Of a stretch of DNA of 64,000 nucleotides, positions 17,145-24,866 are shown in pieces. The position numbers and the translations under genes are program-made. The stretch's first letter is position 1, and each line of letters starts with the position of its first letter. The notes beneath the pieces were generated by a model that did no database searches, was not told where the DNA came from, and saw only the letters and a program-made list of their open reading frames with translations. The DNA is from an uncultured Muribaculaceae bacterium (lineage in GTDB: Bacteria; Bacteroidota; Bacteroidia; Bacteroidales; Muribaculaceae): assembly GCA_910579035.1 (NCBI GenBank), contig CAJTSR010000014.1, forward strand, positions 1 to 64,000. The letters are read 5' to 3'.

Positions 17145-17876
17145 TTAACGTTTGTTTTTAGCGCCGCGGAAACCGCCGCGACGACCGCCGCCGTTGGCCT
17201 GGCCACGGCCTTCTTTGGGAGTTGCTGTGAAGGAGGGGGCGAGATCGCGCTTGCCGTATACTTCGCCACGGCAGATCCATACTTTCACGCCTACCACACC
17301 TACCTTGGTGTGAGCCTCAACCAGTGCGTAGTCGATGTCGGCACGGAGTGTGTGGAGCGGTGTGCGGCCTTCCTTGAACATTTCGGAACGAGCCATTTCG
17401 GCACCGTTCAGACGGCCTGATACCTGAATCTTCACACCTTCTGCACCGGCGCGCATGGTCGATGCCACTGCCATCTTGACTGCGCGGCGGTATGCCACCT
17501 TGCCTTCGATCTGGCGAGCTATGCTGGCGGCTACGATTTCGGCGTCGAGTTCGGGACGCTTTACTTCGTAGATGTTGATTTGTACGTCCTTGTCGGTAAT
17601 CTTCTTGAGCTCTTCCTTGAGCTTTTCCACTTCCTGGCCGCCTTTGCCTATGATCAGGCCGGGACGGGAGGTGCAGACTGTGATTGTGATAAGTTTGAGC
17701 GTACGTTCGATCACGATACGGGACACGCTGCACTTGGCCAGGCGTACGTTGAGGTATTCGCGGAGCTTGTAGTCTTCGAGAATATTGTCGGGGTATTTGC
17801 CTTTTTCAGACCAGTTGGAGTCCCAGCCGCGGATAACGCCCAGACGGTTGCTTATAGGATTAACTTTTTGTCCCAT
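17145..17876 (-). CDS. rpsC: 30S ribosomal protein S3
   Basis: Forms part of the mRNA entry channel. 243 residues: MGQKVNPISNRLGVIRGWDS, the KH domain (RPGLIIGKGGQEVEKLKEEL) around 70-90, the C-terminal S3 domain (GRLNGAEMARSEMFKEGRTPLHTLRADIDY) and a Gly/Arg-rich tail (GQANGGGRRGGFRGAKNKR). Starts 1 bp after rplV. Confidence 0.98.
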   Translation of the reverse strand: MGQKVNPISNRLGVIRGWDSNWSEKGKYPDNILEDYKLREYLNVRLAKCSVSRIVIERTLKLITITVCTSRPGLIIGKGGQEVEKLKEELKKITDKDVQINIYEVKRPELDAEIVAASIARQIEGKVAYRRAVKMAVASTMRAGAEGVKIQVSGRLNGAEMARSEMFKEGRTPLHTLRADIDYALVEAHTKVGVVGVKVWICRGEVYGKRDLAPSFTATPKEGRGQANGGGRRGGFRGAKNKR

Positions 17877-17877
17877 A

Positions 17878-18303
17878 TTATGCCTCGGTGGAGTTTACTT
17901 TGTTGTCTTTGTTGTCGATTTGGTCTACTATCACTGTCACGTGGTTTGCGCGCTTGCGGATACGGTAGCCGCGGCCCTGGGGGGCTGTGCGGAGGCGCTT
18001 GAGCATGGGGGCGCAGTTAACGTAGATGGTGCTTATGTAGAGTTCGCCCTCTTCGGCCTTGCGCTCGTTTTTCTGCTCCCAGTTAGCCACTGCGGAACGA
18101 ACGAGCTTCTCAAGACGGGCGGCTGCCTCCTTGTTGTTGAACTTCAGGATGCCAAGAGCGCGGAACACTTCTTTGCCACGCACGAGGTCGGCGACCAGAC
18201 GCATCTTGCGGGGGGAGGTGGGAACATTGATGAGCTTAGCGAACGCTATGTTCTTCTGTTCCTCCTTGCGGCGGTCGGCTGTTAGTCTTTTTCTTTCACC
18301 CAT
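17878..18303 (-). CDS. rplV: 50S ribosomal protein L22
   Basis: Lines the exit tunnel with its long hairpin. 141 residues: FAKLINVPTSPRKMRLVADLVRGKEV, KLVRSAVANWEQKNE, and the hairpin region LKRLRTAPQGRGYRIRKRANHVTV. It has an N-terminal basic extension (MGERKRLTADRRKEEQKN) as in other Bacteroidota. A 40-bp gap separates it from rpsS. Confidence 0.97.
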   Translation of the reverse strand: MGERKRLTADRRKEEQKNIAFAKLINVPTSPRKMRLVADLVRGKEVFRALGILKFNNKEAAARLEKLVRSAVANWEQKNERKAEEGELYISTIYVNCAPMLKRLRTAPQGRGYRIRKRANHVTVIVDQIDNKDNKVNSTEA

Positions 18304-18343
18304 TTTATTGTTTCGTCTTTATATTCGATTATTAAGTGGGCCC

Positions 18344-18613
18344 TTATTTTTTCTTGTTGCCTCCGTGGCCGCGGAATGTGCGCGTGGGAGCAAATTCACC
18401 CAGCTTGTGGCCTACCATGTTTTCGGTCACGTAGACGGGGATGAACTTGTTGCCGTTGTGTACGGCAAATGTGTGTCCCACGAACTCGGGGGCTATCATG
18501 GAAGCGCGGCTCCATGTCTTGATGACATTCTTCTTGCCGGAAGCTTCCATTGCAGCAACCTTCTTTTCAAGCTTTACGCTGATGAAGGGGCCTTTTTTTA
18601 ATGAACGGCTCAT
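18344..18613 (-). CDS. rpsS: 30S ribosomal protein S19
   Basis: Head protein that pairs with S13 at the subunit bridge. 89 residues: MSRSLKKGPFISVKLEKKV, the signature VYVTENMVGHKLGEFAPTRTFRGHGG. Lies 20 bp after rplB. Confidence 0.98.
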   Translation of the reverse strand: MSRSLKKGPFISVKLEKKVAAMEASGKKNVIKTWSRASMIAPEFVGHTFAVHNGNKFIPVYVTENMVGHKLGEFAPTRTFRGHGGNKKK

Positions 18614-18633
18614 ATTGTTGCTATCTAATCAGA

Positions 18634-19464
18634 TTACTTCTTTTTTCTTCTTTCAATGATGTACTTCGAAGAGTGCTTCTTGGGCGAGCGTGTCTTCAGG
18701 CCCTTTGCGTAAAGACCCTTGCGCGAACGGGGATGACCACCGGAAGCGCGGCCTTCGCCACCACCCATGGGGTGATCGACAGGGTTCATGACAACGCCGC
18801 GGTTGCGCGGGCGACGGCCGAGCCAGCGGGAACGGCCGGCCTTGCCGGAACGCTCGAGAGAGTGCTCGCTGTTACCCACGGTGCCGATAGTGGCCTTGCA
18901 GGTAGCGAGAATCTTGCGGGTTTCGCCGGAAGGCAGTTTGATGATAGCATAGTTCCCTTCGCGGGAGATGAGCTGGGCGAAAGTGCCGGCCGAACGTGCC
19001 ATGAAGGCGCCCTGGCCGGGACGAAGTTCGATGCAGTGGATAAGGGTACCGACGGGGATGGCGCTCAGGGGAAGAGCGTTTCCTACTTCGGGAGCGGCAT
19101 CAGCGCCGCTGAGGAGCGTAGCGCCTACCTCGAGGCCGTTGGGGGCGATGATGTAGGTCTTGACGCCGTTAACGTAGTAGAGAAGGGCGATGCGGGCCGA
19201 CCGGTTGGGGTCGTACTCGATGCTCTTGACTACTGCGGGGATTCCGTCGAGATTTCTCTTAAAGTCTATGATACGGTATTTGCGCTTGTGTCCGCCACCA
19301 AGGTAACGGGTGGTGAGATGGCCTTCGTTGTTGCGGCCGCCGGAGGCGCGCATACCGACTGTAAGAGATTTTTCCGGTGTTGTAGCAGTGATTGTACCTT
19401 TGAATACACCGATAACTTTGTGACGCTGCCCGGGGGTTGTGGGCTTGAATTTTCTTACTGCCAT
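18634..19464 (-). CDS. rplB: 50S ribosomal protein L2
   Basis: Supports the peptidyl-transferase centre and subunit joining. 276 residues: MAVRKFKPTTPGQRHKV, GGRNNEGHLTTRYLGGGHKRKYRIIDFKR, and the conserved C-terminal GVVMNPVDHPMGGGEGRASGGHP containing the key histidine. Lies 6 bp after rplW. Confidence 0.99.
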   Translation of the reverse strand: MAVRKFKPTTPGQRHKVIGVFKGTITATTPEKSLTVGMRASGGRNNEGHLTTRYLGGGHKRKYRIIDFKRNLDGIPAVVKSIEYDPNRSARIALLYYVNGVKTYIIAPNGLEVGATLLSGADAAPEVGNALPLSAIPVGTLIHCIELRPGQGAFMARSAGTFAQLISREGNYAIIKLPSGETRKILATCKATIGTVGNSEHSLERSGKAGRSRWLGRRPRNRGVVMNPVDHPMGGGEGRASGGHPRSRKGLYAKGLKTRSPKKHSSKYIIERRKKK

Positions 19465-19470
19465 TGTTGC

Positions 19471-19761
19471 TTAGATGTTGCTGAAGAATTCGATGGACTG
19501 TCCGTCAGCCACTGTTACGTAGGCTTTCTTCCAGCGGGCGGTCTTGCCTTTGAGCAGGCCGCTCTTAGTCCAGCGCGATTTGTTCTTACCGCGCATTACG
19601 GCGGTATTGACGCTTTTCACCTTCACACCGTAAATGTCCTCAACAAGCGCCTTGATCTGGTACTTGTTGGCGTCGGGGGACACGCGGAAAGTGTAGCAAT
19701 TGCGCTTTTCGGAAAGCTTGGTTGCCCTTTCGGTGATGATTGGTTTGATTGTTATGTCCAT
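19471..19761 (-). CDS. rplW: 50S ribosomal protein L23
   Basis: Chaperone and SRP docking protein at the exit tunnel. 96 residues: MDITIKPIITERATKLSEKR, FRVSPDANKYQIKALVEDIYGVKVKSVNT. Normal. Lies 20 bp after rplD. Confidence 0.97.
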   Translation of the reverse strand: MDITIKPIITERATKLSEKRNCYTFRVSPDANKYQIKALVEDIYGVKVKSVNTAVMRGKNKSRWTKSGLLKGKTARWKKAYVTVADGQSIEFFSNI

Positions 19762-19781
19762 TCTTTTTTCCTCCGTGGTGC

Positions 19782-20402
19782 TTAGATGTTGTTTATGACC
19801 TCAACAGAGCCTTCGGTAAGAACGAGGGCGTTAGTGTTGAGGACTGCATACGTATTAATGTCCGACGCAGTCATAATCTTGGCGTCGGGCACATTTCGCA
19901 TCGACAAATATACGTTATTATTTTTGTCTGCTAAAACGAGAAGAACCTTTTTGCCGTCAACTTTGAGGTTTTTAGCAAAATTTATGAATTCTTTAGTTTT
20001 AGGAGCCTCGAAATTCACGGTGTCGACCACGATAATCTCGCCGGCGGCTGCCTTGAGCGACAGAGCGGAGCGACGTGCGAGGTCTTTGAGCTTCTTGTTG
20101 AGCTTGAAGCGGTAGTCACGGGGACGGGGACCGAAAACGCGGCCACCGCCTACGAGTACGGGCGAGTTGATGTCGCCGATACGGCTGCCGCCTCCGCCTT
20201 TCTGCTTGTGGAGCTTGCGGGTAGAACCGCTCACTTCGCTGCGTTCCTTGCTCTTGTGTGTACCCTGACGGCGGTTAGCGAGATACTGCTTAACATCGAG
20301 ATAGAGGGCGTGCTCGTTGGGTTCGATAGCGAAAACCTCGTCGTTGAGGTTGACGCGGCGGCCTGTGTCCTGGCCCTGCTGGTTGTATACTGCGAGTTCC
20401 AT
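19782..20402 (-). CDS. rplD: 50S ribosomal protein L4
   Basis: Exit-tunnel protein; in E. coli also the repressor of the S10 operon. 206 residues: YLANRRQGTHKSKERSEVSGSTRK, KQKGGGGSRIGDINSPVLVGGGRVFGP (the tunnel loop), then the globular C-terminal half. The stretch 19900-20010 is noticeably more AT-rich than its neighbours. Lies 2 bp after rplC. Confidence 0.98.
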   Translation of the reverse strand: MELAVYNQQGQDTGRRVNLNDEVFAIEPNEHALYLDVKQYLANRRQGTHKSKERSEVSGSTRKLHKQKGGGGSRIGDINSPVLVGGGRVFGPRPRDYRFKLNKKLKDLARRSALSLKAAAGEIIVVDTVNFEAPKTKEFINFAKNLKVDGKKVLLVLADKNNNVYLSMRNVPDAKIMTASDINTYAVLNTNALVLTEGSVEVINNI

Positions 20403-20404
20403 TG

Positions 20405-21022
20405 TTATTTCTCAATTAGTACGATTGAACCCTTGCTGCCGGGGATGGAGCCCTTGATCATGATGAGGTTGTGCTCGGGTATCACTTTGATGACCTGAAG
20501 ATTCTGCACGGTAACGCGCTTGTTACCGGTCTGGCCGGCCATGCGCATACCTTTGAACACTTTGGCGGGATAGGAGCAGGCGCCTACCGAACCGGGGGCG
20601 CGGAGGCGGTTGTGCTGGCCGTGGGTGCTCTGGCCTACGCCGCCGAATCCGTGGCGCTTTACAACGCCCTGGAATCCTTTACCTTTGGACACGCCTACGA
20701 TGTCTACGAAGTCGGCTTCGGTAAAGAGGTCGGCACAGATAGTGTCGCCCAGCTTGTAGCTGCCGTCAAATCCTTTGAACTCGGCCAAGTGGCGCTTGGG
20801 TGTTACTCCGGCGCGGCGGAAGTGACCGAGCTCGGGCTGTGTGAGGTGCTTTTCTTTCTGCTCCTCGAAGCCGAGCTGAAGGGCTTCGTAGCCGTCGGTT
20901 GCCGCTGTTTTAACCTGAGTAACCACGCAAGGACCTACTTCGATAACAGTGCACGGCACGTTGCGGCCGTCGGCACTGAAAACGGATGTCATTCCGATTT
21001 TCTTTCCAATTAATCCTGGCAT
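20405..21022 (-). CDS. rplC: 50S ribosomal protein L3
   Basis: Early assembly protein near the peptidyl-transferase centre. 205 residues: MPGLIGKKIGMTSVFSADGR, the signature GVSKGKGFQGVVKRHGFGG, and the C-terminal KGSIPGSKGSIVLIEK. Follows rpsJ by 52 bp. Confidence 0.98.
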   Translation of the reverse strand: MPGLIGKKIGMTSVFSADGRNVPCTVIEVGPCVVTQVKTAATDGYEALQLGFEEQKEKHLTQPELGHFRRAGVTPKRHLAEFKGFDGSYKLGDTICADLFTEADFVDIVGVSKGKGFQGVVKRHGFGGVGQSTHGQHNRLRAPGSVGACSYPAKVFKGMRMAGQTGNKRVTVQNLQVIKVIPEHNLIMIKGSIPGSKGSIVLIEK

Positions 21023-21074
21023 TTCTCTGTTAATTTGATGTATTGTTTTATTGAGGTGTCTGTTGTTAGTGTGC

Positions 21075-21380
21075 TTAGCACTTGATTTCCACTTCCACGC
21101 CGCTGGGAAGCTCGAGCTTCATGAGGGCGTCGACGATTTTGGGAGTGGCGTTGTAGATGTCGATCAGGCGCTTGTAGCTCGAAAGCTGGAACTGCTCGCG
21201 GCTCTTCTTGTTGACGAAGGTGGAGCGGTTTACGGTGAAGATGCGCTTGTGGGTGGGCAGGGGTATGGGGCCGCTGATTACCGCGCCGATGCTCTTCACA
21301 GTCTTTACGATTTTCTCGGCGCTTTTGTCTACGAGCGAGTGGTCGTAAGATTTGAGTTTGATACGGATTACGGGATTCAT
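21075..21380 (-). CDS. rpsJ: 30S ribosomal protein S10
   Basis: Small-subunit head protein that also forms the NusB-S10 antitermination complex. 101 residues: RIKLKSYDHSLVDKSAEKIV, GPIPLPTHKRIFTVNRSTFVNKKSREQFQ. It follows fusA directly with no tuf gene between them, which is the usual Bacteroidota arrangement. Confidence 0.98.
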   Translation of the reverse strand: MNPVIRIKLKSYDHSLVDKSAEKIVKTVKSIGAVISGPIPLPTHKRIFTVNRSTFVNKKSREQFQLSSYKRLIDIYNATPKIVDALMKLELPSGVEVEIKC

Positions 21381-21398
21381 ATAGTGTCTTAGTTTTAT

Positions 21399-23525
21399 TT
21401 ATTTGAGAAGATCTGCGCGGCCCTGGCATTCTGCGAGGACTTCTTTGGCGATGGAGCTGGAAACCTCGGAGTAGTGCGAGAAGCTCATTGTAGAGGTTGC
21501 ACGACCGGAAGTGATGGTACGGAGGGCTGTCACATAACCGAACATTTCGGCAAGGGGAGCCTTGGCCTTAACCACGCGTGCGCCGGAACGGCTGCTTTCC
21601 ATACCTTCTACCTGGCCGCGACGCTTGTTAAGGTCGGAGATAACGTCACCCATCGATTCTTCGGGGGTAACAACCTCGATCTTCATAATCGGCTCGAGAA
21701 GGACGGGACCTGCCTTTTCGCAAGCTTTCTTGAATGCCTGGATGGCGCAAAGCTCGAACGAGAGCTGGTCGGAGTCAACCGGGTGGAAAGAACCGTCGAT
21801 AACAGTCACCTTGAGGTGTTCAACGGGGTATCCGGCGAGAACGCCGTTCTTCATAGCCGTGGTGAAGCCCTTCTGGATAGAGGGAATGAATTCCTTGGGA
21901 ATGTTACCGCCCTTAACTTCGTCGACGAACTGGAGGTTGCCTTCGAAGCCTTCGTCGATAGGTTCTACGCGAACGATGATGTCGGCGAACTTACCGCGAC
22001 CACCGGTCTGCTTCTTGAATACTTCGCGAAGCTCGACGGGACGTGTGATGGCTTCCTTGTATGTAACCTGCGGACGACCCTGGTTGCACTCTACCTTGAA
22101 TTCGCGACGCAGACGGTCGATAATGATGTCGAGGTGAAGCTCGCCCATACCCGAGATAACGGTCTGGCCGGTTTCCTCGTTTGTCTGCACGCGGAAGGTG
22201 GGGTCTTCTTCGGCAAGCTTCTGGAGTCCCACGCCGAGTTTGTCGAGGTCTTTCTGAGTCTTGGGTTCTACCGCGATACCGATAACGGGTTCGGGGAATT
22301 CCATAGCCTCGAGAACGATGGGGGCGTTTTCGTCGCAGAGGGTGTCACCGGTGCGGATATCCTTGAAGCCGACGCCTGCGCCGATATCGCCGCAACCGAT
22401 CTTCTCCATAGGATTCTGCTTGTTGGAGTGCATCTGGAACAGACGGCTTACGCGCTCCTTCTTGCCCGAGCGTGCGTTGAGCACGTAAGAGCCGGAGTTA
22501 ACGTCGCCGGAGTAAACGCGGAAGAAGCACAGACGGCCTACATAGGGGTCGGTGGCAATCTTGAACGCGAGAGCGCACATGGGTGCTTCGCTCGAGGGCT
22601 CGCGGGTGATTACTTCGTCGGGGTTGTCGACAGCGCGGCCTTCCACTGCGCCGGAGTCAACGGGGCTGGGGAGGTATGCGCAAACGTTGTCGAGGAGGCA
22701 CTGAACGCCCTTGTTCTTGAAGGACGAGCCGCACATCATCGGCACGAGGTCCATCGAAAGGGTTGCCTTGCGGAGAGCACGCTTGATTTCTTCCACGGTG
22801 ATGGTGGAGGGATCGTCGAAGTACTTGGCCATGAGGTCGTCGTCGTATTCTGCGATTTTTTCAAGCATCTTGTCGCGCCACTGCTCGGCTTCTTCCTGAA
22901 GGTTTGCGGGGATTTCCTCCATCGAATAGTCGGCACCCATTGTTTCGTCGTGCCAGAAAATAGCCTTCATGGTAATCAGGTCGACTACGCCCTTGAAGGT
23001 TTCTTCAGCACCGATAGGTATCTGTATAGGGCAGGGGTTGGCACCGAGAACGTCCTGGAGCTGACGCACTACTTCAAAGAAGTTAGCGCCGGAGCGGTCC
23101 ATCTTGTTCACATAGCCGATACGGGGTACGTTGTACTTGTCGGCCTGACGCCATACTGTTTCGCTCTGGGGTTCCACACCGCCTACGGCGCAGAATGCGG
23201 CAACAGCACCGTCGAGTACGCGCAGCGAGCGCTCTACTTCGACAGTGAAGTCAACGTGTCCCGGAGTGTCAATAAGGTTGATTTTGTATTTGTCGTCGTT
23301 GTACTTCCAGAATGTGGTAGTAGCGGCGGAGGTAATAGTGATACCTCGTTCCTGTTCCTGCTCCATCCAGTCCATGGTAGCGGCGCCGTCGTGCACCTCG
23401 CCGATTTTGTGCGTAAGGCCTGTGTAGAACAGGATACGCTCGGAGGTGGTAGTTTTACCGGCGTCGATGTGGGCCATAATGCCGATGTTGCGGGTATATT
23501 TAAGGAGTTCGTCTGATTTTGCCAT
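21399..23525 (-). CDS. fusA: Elongation factor G
   Basis: GTPase that drives tRNA-mRNA translocation. 708 residues: P-loop AHIDAGKTTTSERIL near 18-32, switch regions including RGITITSAATT and DTPGHVDFTVEVERSLRVLDG, NKMDRSGANF, domain II, and domain IV-V segments (GGRGKFADIIVRVEP; RGQVEGMESSRSGARVVKAKAPLAEMFGY). Full length. No adjacent tuf. The reverse strand is open over almost the whole gene, which reflects codon bias and not a second gene. Confidence 0.99.
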   Translation of the reverse strand: MAKSDELLKYTRNIGIMAHIDAGKTTTSERILFYTGLTHKIGEVHDGAATMDWMEQEQERGITITSAATTTFWKYNDDKYKINLIDTPGHVDFTVEVERSLRVLDGAVAAFCAVGGVEPQSETVWRQADKYNVPRIGYVNKMDRSGANFFEVVRQLQDVLGANPCPIQIPIGAEETFKGVVDLITMKAIFWHDETMGADYSMEEIPANLQEEAEQWRDKMLEKIAEYDDDLMAKYFDDPSTITVEEIKRALRKATLSMDLVPMMCGSSFKNKGVQCLLDNVCAYLPSPVDSGAVEGRAVDNPDEVITREPSSEAPMCALAFKIATDPYVGRLCFFRVYSGDVNSGSYVLNARSGKKERVSRLFQMHSNKQNPMEKIGCGDIGAGVGFKDIRTGDTLCDENAPIVLEAMEFPEPVIGIAVEPKTQKDLDKLGVGLQKLAEEDPTFRVQTNEETGQTVISGMGELHLDIIIDRLRREFKVECNQGRPQVTYKEAITRPVELREVFKKQTGGRGKFADIIVRVEPIDEGFEGNLQFVDEVKGGNIPKEFIPSIQKGFTTAMKNGVLAGYPVEHLKVTVIDGSFHPVDSDQLSFELCAIQAFKKACEKAGPVLLEPIMKIEVVTPEESMGDVISDLNKRRGQVEGMESSRSGARVVKAKAPLAEMFGYVTALRTITSGRATSTMSFSHYSEVSSSIAKEVLAECQGRADLLK

Positions 23526-23565
23526 TTGTCGGGAATCGTTAGAAATTTATCAACTTGGAAATGGC

Positions 23566-24042
23566 TTAAAAACGGAAGTGTGCGAAAGCACGGTTGGCCT
23601 CGGCCATCTTGTGCATATCCTCTTTGCGTTTGAAAGCACCGCCCTGCTCGTTGAAAGCGTCGACGATTTCTGCGGCGAGCTTGTCGGCCATCGTCTTGCC
23701 GCCACGCTTGCGGGCGTAGAGAATAAGATTCTTCATTGATATAGATTCCTTACGGTCAGCACGGATCTCGGTAGGCACCTGAAAGGTTGCACCGCCCACG
23801 CGGCGGCTTTTTACTTCTACCTGAGGGGTGATGTTCTCGAGTGCCTTTTTCCAGATATCGAGGGCGCCAAGCTCTTCGTTGGGGAGCTTCGACTTCACAG
23901 TTTCGAGGGCGTCGTAGAAGATGGTGAATGCGGTGTTTTTCTTACCGTCGTACATCAAGTGGTTAACAAATTTGGTCACTCGGACGTCGTTGAAGACGGG
24001 ATCGGGGAGAATGACCCGCTTCTTAGGCTTTGACTTTCTCAT
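23566..24042 (-). CDS. rpsG: 30S ribosomal protein S7
   Basis: Nucleates the 30S head and lines the E site; the str operon repressor in E. coli. 158 residues: MRKSKPKKRVILPDPVFNDV, LMYDGKKNTAFTIFYDAL, and ARKRGGKTMADKLAAEIVDAFNEQGGAFKRKEDMHKMAEANRAF. A 190-bp gap upstream separates it from rpsL. Confidence 0.98.
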   Translation of the reverse strand: MRKSKPKKRVILPDPVFNDVRVTKFVNHLMYDGKKNTAFTIFYDALETVKSKLPNEELGALDIWKKALENITPQVEVKSRRVGGATFQVPTEIRADRKESISMKNLILYARKRGGKTMADKLAAEIVDAFNEQGGAFKRKEDMHKMAEANRAFAHFRF

Positions 24043-24232
24043 TTTGAGGGTCTGGGTTGTTGTTTTTGATTGCTTGGTTGCTTGCTTCGTTTTTCTTCAG
24101 CCCCGGCCTCTGCCGGTTAAAGGCTTACTCAACCAAAAGGGGTAGCTTCAAGAAATGCAAAAACGAGTTTAAAATTAGATATTTAATCTCGCGGTGCGTT
24201 CAGATTAACTTCACCGGCCTTCGAAAGGCCGA
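24043..24232 (-). promoter_or_regulatory. Long spacer between rpsL and rpsG with hairpins
   Basis: 190 bp, long for this cluster. Right after the rpsL stop there is a 7-bp perfect hairpin (24231-24225 with 24221-24215) without a T tract. Nearer rpsG a two-part hairpin is visible on the minus strand (AGCC, then CCGGC-AGAG-GCCGG, then GGCT). E. coli S7 binds the rpsL-rpsG spacer of its own mRNA, so this spacer is in the right place for the same role; that is inference. I see no good promoter box. Confidence 0.35.
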
Positions 24233-24622
24233 TTACTTCTTGGCTGCACCTGCCTTGGGACGCTTGGCGCCGTACTTCGAGCGACGCTGGGTGCGATCCT
24301 TCACACCGGCGGTATCGAGAGTGCCGCGAACGATGTGGTAGCGTACACCGGGAAGGTCTTTCACACGGCCGCCGCGAACGAGCACGATCGAGTGCTCCTG
24401 CAGGTTGTGGCCTTCGCCGGGGATATAGGAGTTGACCTCCTTGCCGTTGGTGAGGCGCACACGGGCAACTTTGCGCATTGCCGAGTTAGGTTTCTTAGGG
24501 GTGGTGGTGTACACACGCACACATACGCCGCGACGCTGGGGGCAGGAGTCGAGAGCTGGGCTCTTGCTCTTGTCCTCAAGACGGACGCGTCCTTTACGTA
24601 CTAATTGCTGAATACTGGGCAT
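24233..24622 (-). CDS. rpsL: 30S ribosomal protein S12
   Basis: Decoding-centre protein. 129 residues: MPSIQQLVRKGRVRLEDKSK, CPQRRGVCVRVYTTTPKKPNSAMRKVARVRLTNG and GRVKDLPGVRYHIVRGTLD. The residues where streptomycin resistance arises (the Lys of TTTPKKPNS and the Lys of VKDLPG) are both lysine, the sensitive form. First gene of the 33-gene cluster. Confidence 0.99.
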   Translation of the reverse strand: MPSIQQLVRKGRVRLEDKSKSPALDSCPQRRGVCVRVYTTTPKKPNSAMRKVARVRLTNGKEVNSYIPGEGHNLQEHSIVLVRGGRVKDLPGVRYHIVRGTLDTAGVKDRTQRRSKYGAKRPKAGAAKK

Positions 24623-24806
24623 CTTAGTTTGTTTGGGTTGTTACTTTTAGTATTTCTCTGTTGTTATTTCTCGTTTTCATCATTGCCGAACCCGGAAAGC
24701 GACCAGCTTGCGCCCGCGCCATTCCGCACATCTATAACATCGCCCATCGCATTATCCCTCAAAGGATTAGCAACGGAACGACGGATAAACCTGCTGTTCA
24801 ACGCCG

Positions 24807-24838
24807 CAAAATTACTAATTATTTCGCTAAACACCAAA
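24807..24838 (-). promoter_or_regulatory. Promoter of the str-S10-spc-alpha cluster
   Basis: On the minus strand TTTG (24838-24835), 20 bp, then TAATTTTG (24814-24807): a perfect Bacteroidota promoter. It predicts a start near 24800 and a leader of about 180 nt before the rpsL ATG at 24622. The leader contains a possible 27-codon reading frame at 24747-24664 that begins MGDVIDVRNGAG. No other strong promoter box was found inside the cluster, so this may drive most of it. Confidence 0.8.
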
Positions 24839-24866
24839 CATTTTAGCCTCTATCTTGCAAAATAAT

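Noticed and set aside
21474..23516. A 680-codon open frame on the plus strand opposite fusA
   Set aside because: fusA on the minus strand is unmistakable. The opposite frame has no start context, signal or family motif and is open only because the codons that would give stops on the other strand are rarely used in this GC-rich gene.
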